Shown: one piece after another, positions 59,728 to 64,000 of the stretch | How positions within the stretch are numbered: the stretch's first letter is position 1 | Layout: each line of letters opens with the position of its first letter | Origin: CAG-390 sp003523225 | GTDB lineage: Bacteria; Bacillota; Clostridia; Oscillospirales; CAG-272 | Assembly (NCBI GenBank): GCA_902461815.1 | Contig: CABPZE010000001.1 | Span: forward strand, 310,001 to 374,000 | Length of the DNA: 64,000 bases | Reading direction: 5' to 3' | The notes under the pieces: generated by a model | Told to the model about the DNA's origin: nothing | The model's database searches: none | The model's input: only the letters and a program-made list of their open reading frames with translations | Position numbers and translations under genes: made by a program

Positions 59728-60357
59728 TTATTTTTGTTTTTCGCGGTATATATCGGCAAGCGCTCTTGCGGTGCCTTCTATACCGAGAAAAGAGCTGTCA
59801 ATTAGCATGTTGTAGTTATCGGGACTTCCCCACTTACGTCCGGTATAATAGTTATAATAGTTGATACGACGTTTATCGCTGCGCGATATCAGCTCGCGCG
59901 CTTCCTTTTCGTTTTTTGCCTGACCGCTCTCAATAACACGTTTTATTTTTTCCTCAAGCGGAGCATAAATAAATATAGAAAATCTGTTGGGATTTGAGCG
60001 CAGAACATAATCAGAACAGCGTCCGATTATTATACAAGGACTCTCTGCGGCAAGCTCACGTATTATTTCGGACTGAGTGATAAACAGCTTGTCGTTGATG
60101 GGAACATTCATATCAACGGATGCAGCACCGTAGTATGACGAACCAAGCGCAAGAGTATAAAGCAGGCTGTTTGTTGCCTTTTCGTCAGCGTGATGCAGTA
60201 TCTCGCTTGACATACCGCTTTTCTGCGCCGCCATAGTAATAAGCTCTTTGTCATATGACTTTATGCCGAGGAGCGCTGCAAGACGCATACCTATTTCACG
60301 CCCGCCACTGCCGAATTGACGCGCAATTGTAATTACCGTATTGGTGCTGTCAGACAT
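59728..60357 (-). CDS. cytidylate-kinase-like family protein
   Basis: This 209-residue P-loop protein belongs to the Cytidylate_kin_2-type family, distinct from Cmk. VITIARQFGSGGREIGMRLA (residues 8-27) holds the Walker A-like GSGGREIG, IIIGRCSDYVLR lies near 113, and RINYYNYYTGRKWGSPDNYNMLIDSS near 165 is characteristic. The substrate of these clostridial proteins is not established. The ATG with GAGGTG six bases upstream is the start; a GTG three codons earlier is part of that ribosome binding site. Confidence 0.82.
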   Translation of the reverse strand: MSDSTNTVITIARQFGSGGREIGMRLAALLGIKSYDKELITMAAQKSGMSSEILHHADEKATNSLLYTLALGSSYYGAASVDMNVPINDKLFITQSEIIRELAAESPCIIIGRCSDYVLRSNPNRFSIFIYAPLEEKIKRVIESGQAKNEKEARELISRSDKRRINYYNYYTGRKWGSPDNYNMLIDSSFLGIEGTARALADIYREKQK

Positions 60358-60400
60358 ACATATCACCTCAAATCATCCGTAAATATTTTTTCACACTTAC

Positions 60401-60429
60401 ATTATACCACATACCTGCCTTTTTTGCAA
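60401..60429 (-). promoter_or_regulatory. promoter of the cytidylate-kinase-like gene
   Basis: On the minus strand TTGCAA (60424-60429), 17 bases, TATAAT (60401-60406). Confidence 0.7.
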
Positions 60430-60494
60430 TACCGAATTGACATCTCTTGCGCGGATAAATAATTCAATGGGTGGCTGACATTCGATATTTTCAC

Positions 60495-60523
60495 TTGACC
60501 GTTCTGCTGTTTAGTGATATACT
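60495..60523 (+). promoter_or_regulatory. promoter of polA
   Basis: TTGACC (60495-60500), 17 bases, TATACT (60518-60523) with extended TGa, 30 bases before the ATG. Confidence 0.7.
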
Positions 60524-60553
60524 TAATGTAATAAAATTTCTGAGGAAAACACA

Positions 60554-63085
60554 ATGAAAACTCTACTTGCCGTTGACGGCAACAGTATTCTGAACCGAGC
60601 CTTTTACGGTATAAGACCGCTTACAACGCGCGACGGGCTTCCCACCAACGCGCTTTACGGAATGTCAAATATGCTGATGCGACAGATACAGGATCTTTCT
60701 CCTGACATGTGTGCGGTCGCCTTTGACCTCAAAGCCCCAACATTCCGCCACCAAAAATACGATTCGTACAAGTCGGGCAGAAAGCCCATGCCGGAGGAGC
60801 TTGCCGCTCAGCTTCCCATAGCGCACGAGCTGTGCGAGGCATTGGGCTTTTCGGTGCTTGAAGCCGAAGGATACGAGGCGGACGATATACTAGGCACTCT
60901 TGCAGCAATGGGAGAGATTGACGGTGATACACAGGTATTTATTTTTACCGGAGACCGCGACTCCCTGCAGCTGATAAGCAGCCGCACATCGGTGATTCTT
61001 GCAACAATTAAAGAAAACATACTGTTTGACCGGGAAAGATTTTTTGAGGAATACGGCGTTTGGCCGGATGTATTTGTCGATGTTAAAGCAATAATGGGAG
61101 ACTCCTCCGACAATATACCGGGAGTTCCCGGTATAGGCGAGAAGGGTGCGCTGAAGCTGATTGCCCAGTTCGGCTCGCTTGACGGCGTATATTCCGGATT
61201 TTCCGCTCCAGGCAGTGGCGTTACACCGTCTGTCGCCGCAAAGCTTGAAGCCGGAAAGCAGTCTGCTTACCTTTCACGCGAGCTTGCTCTGATATACCGC
61301 TCGGTTCCGGGTCTGCCTGCACTATCCGGGCTTGGAAACGGCAAACCGGATCCCGAAAAAGCGCGTCCTTTGTTCACGCGGCTTGAATTTTCAAAGCTGC
61401 TTCAGAAGCTCGCACCCGAAGATACTCCGGCTGAGAAAACAACCAGCCCCGAAGCGTCCGCAGCCAATGTCAGCGAAGATATTAATGTATTCTTATCTAT
61501 GCTTGATTCCGCCGCTGTATCAGCAACTGTTCTTGCTTTTGACGGCTCGGAATTCCGTATTTTTGACGGCAAGACACTCTGCTCCGTTCCGGCAAGCGCC
61601 GAAACCGCCGCCAGGGTCGGAAAGTCCTCCGGGTGGATATGTCACGACTGCAAATCGATATACGAAAAGCTTGACTGTATTTCGGGAGAAAAATGCTGCC
61701 GTGGAGCTGCGTTTGACGTAATGCTTGCGGAATATGTACTGAATCCGCAGGGTAAATTCGACCTTGACTCCCTGAAAACACAGTACAAAAAAGACGGCGC
61801 ATCGGCAAGCGACGTCGAAACGGTATTCGGAATGTATCCCATCCTGAAAGTAAAGTTAGCGGATACTCACTCCGAAAAGCTGTTTTACGACATTGAAATG
61901 CCGCTCGCAGCCGTGCTTGCCGACATGGAGGAGGAAGGCTTTCTTGTTGACCGCGCAGGACTCGCCGAATACGGTAAGCTCCTTTCAGCTAAATCCGACG
62001 CACTGGCTTCCACAATATGCTCGGAAGCAGGGGTGGATTTCAACATAAACTCCCCAAAACAGCTCGGAGAGGTCTTGTTTGAAAAGCTGGGTCTGCCCGG
62101 AGCCAAGAAAACGAAAACCGGATATTCCACCAACGCCGACATACTTGAAAAATTAGCTCCTGACTATGAGATCGTGCGCAATGTGCTTGAATACCGAAAG
62201 CTTACAAAGCTGTACAGCACGTATGTGGTGGGACTTCTGAAGGTCGCTGACGATGACGGCAGAATACACACTCAGTTCAAACAGACCGGAACTGCCACCG
62301 GACGGCTTTCATCCGCAGAGCCTAATCTTCAGAATATACCGATAAGGACAGAGGAAGGCAGAGAGTTGCGCAAATATTTCATCGCCTCTCCAGGGCGCGT
62401 GCTCATCGACGCGGACTATTCCCAGATCGAGCTGAGGCTTTTGGCTCATATATCGGGGGATGAAAATCTTATCTCCGCCTTCAGAAGCGGCATGGACATT
62501 CACACCTCCACAGCAGCAACAGTTTTCGGCGTTTCACCTGAAAATGTCACTCCGGAGCTGCGCAAGCGCGCCAAAGCGGTGAATTTCGGTATAATTTACG
62601 GAATAGGGGATTTCTCCCTCGCCGGAGATCTCGGTATTCCCGTAAAGCAGGCGCGCGCATATATCAACAGCTATCTTGCCTCCTATCCTGAGGTAAACGC
62701 GTACCTCAAGGACATCATAGCCGAAGCGCGTGCGCGCGGATATGTCACCACACTGTTCGGCAGGCGCAGATACATCCCGGAAATTTCTGGACACAACGCG
62801 GTACAACGCAAATTCGGTGAGCGCGTTGCCATGAACAGCCCGATCCAGGGCAGTGCGGCGGATATCGTAAAGCTTGCAATGCTCGGCGTCAGCCGCAAAT
62901 TGAACGAAGAAGGACTTGACGCCAGGCTGATACTTCAGGTACACGATGAACTTATCGTCGAGGCGTCGGAAAAGGACGCTGAACGCGCCGCAGAGATTTT
63001 GCGCGAGCAGATGGAGGGCGCGGTGGAGCTTTCAGTTCCGCTTACCGTTGACCTCAGCACCGGCAAACGCTGGTACGGAATGTAA
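60554..63085 (+). CDS. polA: DNA polymerase I
   Basis: This 843-residue repair polymerase has an N-terminal 5'-3' exonuclease (about 1-285) with AVDGNSILNRAFYG, SYKSGRKPMP and GDSSDNIPGVPGIGEKGALKLI. A middle domain (about 300-440) has the 3'-5' exonuclease fold, but the first motif DxE is absent (LAFDGSEFRIF), so proofreading is probably lost. The polymerase domain is complete: motif A IDADYSQIELR, motif B RKRAKAVNFGIIYGIG and motif C LQVHDELIVEA. This matches Bst- or Taq-type enzymes. It is monocistronic, with a strong promoter and terminator. Confidence 0.97.
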   Translation: MKTLLAVDGNSILNRAFYGIRPLTTRDGLPTNALYGMSNMLMRQIQDLSPDMCAVAFDLKAPTFRHQKYDSYKSGRKPMPEELAAQLPIAHELCEALGFSVLEAEGYEADDILGTLAAMGEIDGDTQVFIFTGDRDSLQLISSRTSVILATIKENILFDRERFFEEYGVWPDVFVDVKAIMGDSSDNIPGVPGIGEKGALKLIAQFGSLDGVYSGFSAPGSGVTPSVAAKLEAGKQSAYLSRELALIYRSVPGLPALSGLGNGKPDPEKARPLFTRLEFSKLLQKLAPEDTPAEKTTSPEASAANVSEDINVFLSMLDSAAVSATVLAFDGSEFRIFDGKTLCSVPASAETAARVGKSSGWICHDCKSIYEKLDCISGEKCCRGAAFDVMLAEYVLNPQGKFDLDSLKTQYKKDGASASDVETVFGMYPILKVKLADTHSEKLFYDIEMPLAAVLADMEEEGFLVDRAGLAEYGKLLSAKSDALASTICSEAGVDFNINSPKQLGEVLFEKLGLPGAKKTKTGYSTNADILEKLAPDYEIVRNVLEYRKLTKLYSTYVVGLLKVADDDGRIHTQFKQTGTATGRLSSAEPNLQNIPIRTEEGRELRKYFIASPGRVLIDADYSQIELRLLAHISGDENLISAFRSGMDIHTSTAATVFGVSPENVTPELRKRAKAVNFGIIYGIGDFSLAGDLGIPVKQARAYINSYLASYPEVNAYLKDIIAEARARGYVTTLFGRRRYIPEISGHNAVQRKFGERVAMNSPIQGSAADIVKLAMLGVSRKLNEEGLDARLILQVHDELIVEASEKDAERAAEILREQMEGAVELSVPLTVDLSTGKRWYGM

Positions 63086-63105
63086 TCAAATATATTATAA
63101 AAAAC

Positions 63106-63140
63106 ATACAGGCTGCGGGCAAATGTGCCGCAGCCTGTAT
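63106..63140. terminator. bidirectional terminator after polA
   Basis: A 13-base perfect stem (63106-63118 with 63128-63140, loop gcaaatgtg) lies between the polA stop and the convergent aminopeptidase gene. Confidence 0.85.
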
Positions 63141-63153
63141 TTATATTATATTA

Positions 63154-64000
63154 TCAGAAAGCCCAGTTTCCGTTTCTGAAGATCGCAACAGTGCGTCCGT
63201 CGCGGGTCTTGGCGTCAATGTCAAGGTCGGCGGAGCCTATCATGAAATCGACGTGGATCATTGAATCATTGATCCCCTTCTCGCGGCATTCCTCAAGCGT
63301 GTACTTGTCAAAATCCCTTACGCAGTTGACAAACCCCATACCGAGTGCCAGATGGCAGCAGGCGTTTTCGTCAAACAGTGTGTTATAAAAGGTAAGTCCC
63401 GAATTCTGAATAGGAGAATCGTAAGGAACGAGCGAGCATTCGCCAAGGTATGCAGCGCCCTCGTCCATTGAGATCATCTGACGGAGCAGCTCCTCGTTCT
63501 TTTCTGCATGAACCTCGACCGCCTTTCCGTTTTCAAATCTCACGGAGAAGTTTTCAATAAGCTGTCCCTGATACGAAAGCGGGCGTGTTGCTACCACAGT
63601 TCCCTCCGCCTTTCCGCGCATCGGTGAGGTGAATACCTCCTCGGTAGGCATATTCGGATTATAGTAGACTCCCTGAAGCGAGGTTTCGCCTCCGCCGAGG
63701 AAATCAACATCCGGGATAAGTCCCACACGGAAGTCGGTGCCGTTTGAAGAATGATATATAAGCTCATCTATACCAAGAGAGTTAAGATATCTGCACTTTT
63801 CGGCAAGATTTGCGTTATGCTTCTTCCAGTCGTTTATGGGATCTTCTCCGTCGGCACGGGAGGTATAAAGGATCGCCTCCCACAGCTTTTCAACCGCCTG
63901 ATGGCGTGAAAGCTTCGGGAACATCTTCTTTGCCCATTTTTCACCCGGAACAGCGGCTATCACCCACTGATATCTGTTTTCCATTCTGTCGCGGAAGGGC
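63154..64000 (-). CDS. M29-family aminopeptidase (partial, N-terminus beyond window)
   Basis: The frame is open to the window edge; at least 282 residues are visible of about 410. C-terminal landmarks of the M29 (AmpS/PepT-like) metallo-aminopeptidases are DFRVGLIPDVDFLGGGE near the middle, NMPTEEVFTSPMRGKAEGTVVATRPL, the catalytic Glu region in NENAxCHLALG form (FDENACCHLALGMGF), and DSMIHVDFMIGSADLDIDA near the end, which holds metal ligands. It removes N-terminal residues from peptides in the cytosol. The first in-window Met (63984) is not the start, as the frame continues upstream without a stop. It converges on polA. Confidence 0.88.
   Translation of the reverse strand, partial: PFRDRMENRYQWVIAAVPGEKWAKKMFPKLSRHQAVEKLWEAILYTSRADGEDPINDWKKHNANLAEKCRYLNSLGIDELIYHSSNGTDFRVGLIPDVDFLGGGETSLQGVYYNPNMPTEEVFTSPMRGKAEGTVVATRPLSYQGQLIENFSVRFENGKAVEVHAEKNEELLRQMISMDEGAAYLGECSLVPYDSPIQNSGLTFYNTLFDENACCHLALGMGFVNCVRDFDKYTLEECREKGINDSMIHVDFMIGSADLDIDAKTRDGRTVAIFRNGNWAF

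Overview
The window looks like a chromosomal segment of an anaerobic, endospore-forming member of the Clostridia; the exact family cannot be fixed from the sequence. Evidence: both subunits of the spore dipicolinate synthase, a SpoIID-type amidase, a Q/N-rich small spore-protein-like peptide, WhiA, a Gram-positive PolA without proofreading residues, many lipobox lipoproteins, AGGAGG-type ribosome binding sites, and repeated sigma-A promoters with exact 17-base spacers. I see no rRNA, tRNA, CRISPR array, prophage or insertion sequence. The only mobile-looking item is a REP-like hairpin pair fused to a DUF559 nuclease gene near 5.5 kb.

Layout. 1-4.9 kb: end of a 2-dehydro-3-deoxygalactonokinase gene, a HerA-like ATPase, and dxs. 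4.9-6.2 kb: a small membrane protein, the hairpin repeats and the DUF559 gene. 6.2-14.3 kb: one six-gene operon of two BspA-type leucine-rich-repeat lipoproteins, three SPFH proteins and a P1B-type ATPase. 14.3-15.8 kb: dpaAB. 16.0-18.9 kb: metQNI, preceded by a Met-codon-rich leader peptide and an intrinsic terminator. 18.9-26.7 kb (minus): secA, two membrane proteins, a Q/N-rich peptide and pcrA. 26.9-30.8 kb: a DUF4430-like lipoprotein, a class A penicillin-binding protein and a small lipoprotein. 30.8-37.0 kb (minus): a HAD phosphatase, murB, whiA, dnaE. 37.2-47.3 kb (plus): coaE, lytic transglycosylase, M18 aminopeptidase, prfA, sua5, a type IIA topoisomerase A subunit, a coiled-coil exported protein and a SpoIID-like protein. 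47.4-49.1 kb: divergent PHP phosphatase and deoC. 49.2-56.8 kb (minus): a tyrosine recombinase, a MutS-like ATPase, an Lrp regulator, an aminotransferase, then a remodelled biotin-dependent decarboxylase cluster. 57-64 kb: a membrane protein and HAD phosphatase, an SGNH lipoprotein, a cytidylate-kinase-like protein, polA, and part of an M29 aminopeptidase.

Main points of interest. (1) The metQNI leader encodes a 36-residue peptide with seven Met in twelve consecutive codons, followed by a terminator. This has the architecture of ribosome-mediated attenuation for methionine, and I see no SAM riboswitch or T-box there. (2) The LRR/SPFH/P-type ATPase operon looks like a dedicated membrane microdomain and transporter system that I do not know as a described unit. 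(3) The decarboxylase cluster keeps a carboxyltransferase and an OadG-like subunit. Its biotin carrier is reduced to 53 residues with no biotin domain, and its OadA-like protein has lost all four metal-site residues, so it looks like a pseudoenzyme complex. (4) The DUF559 gene reads its C-terminus and stop codon out of a REP-like element that is present as an inverted pair.
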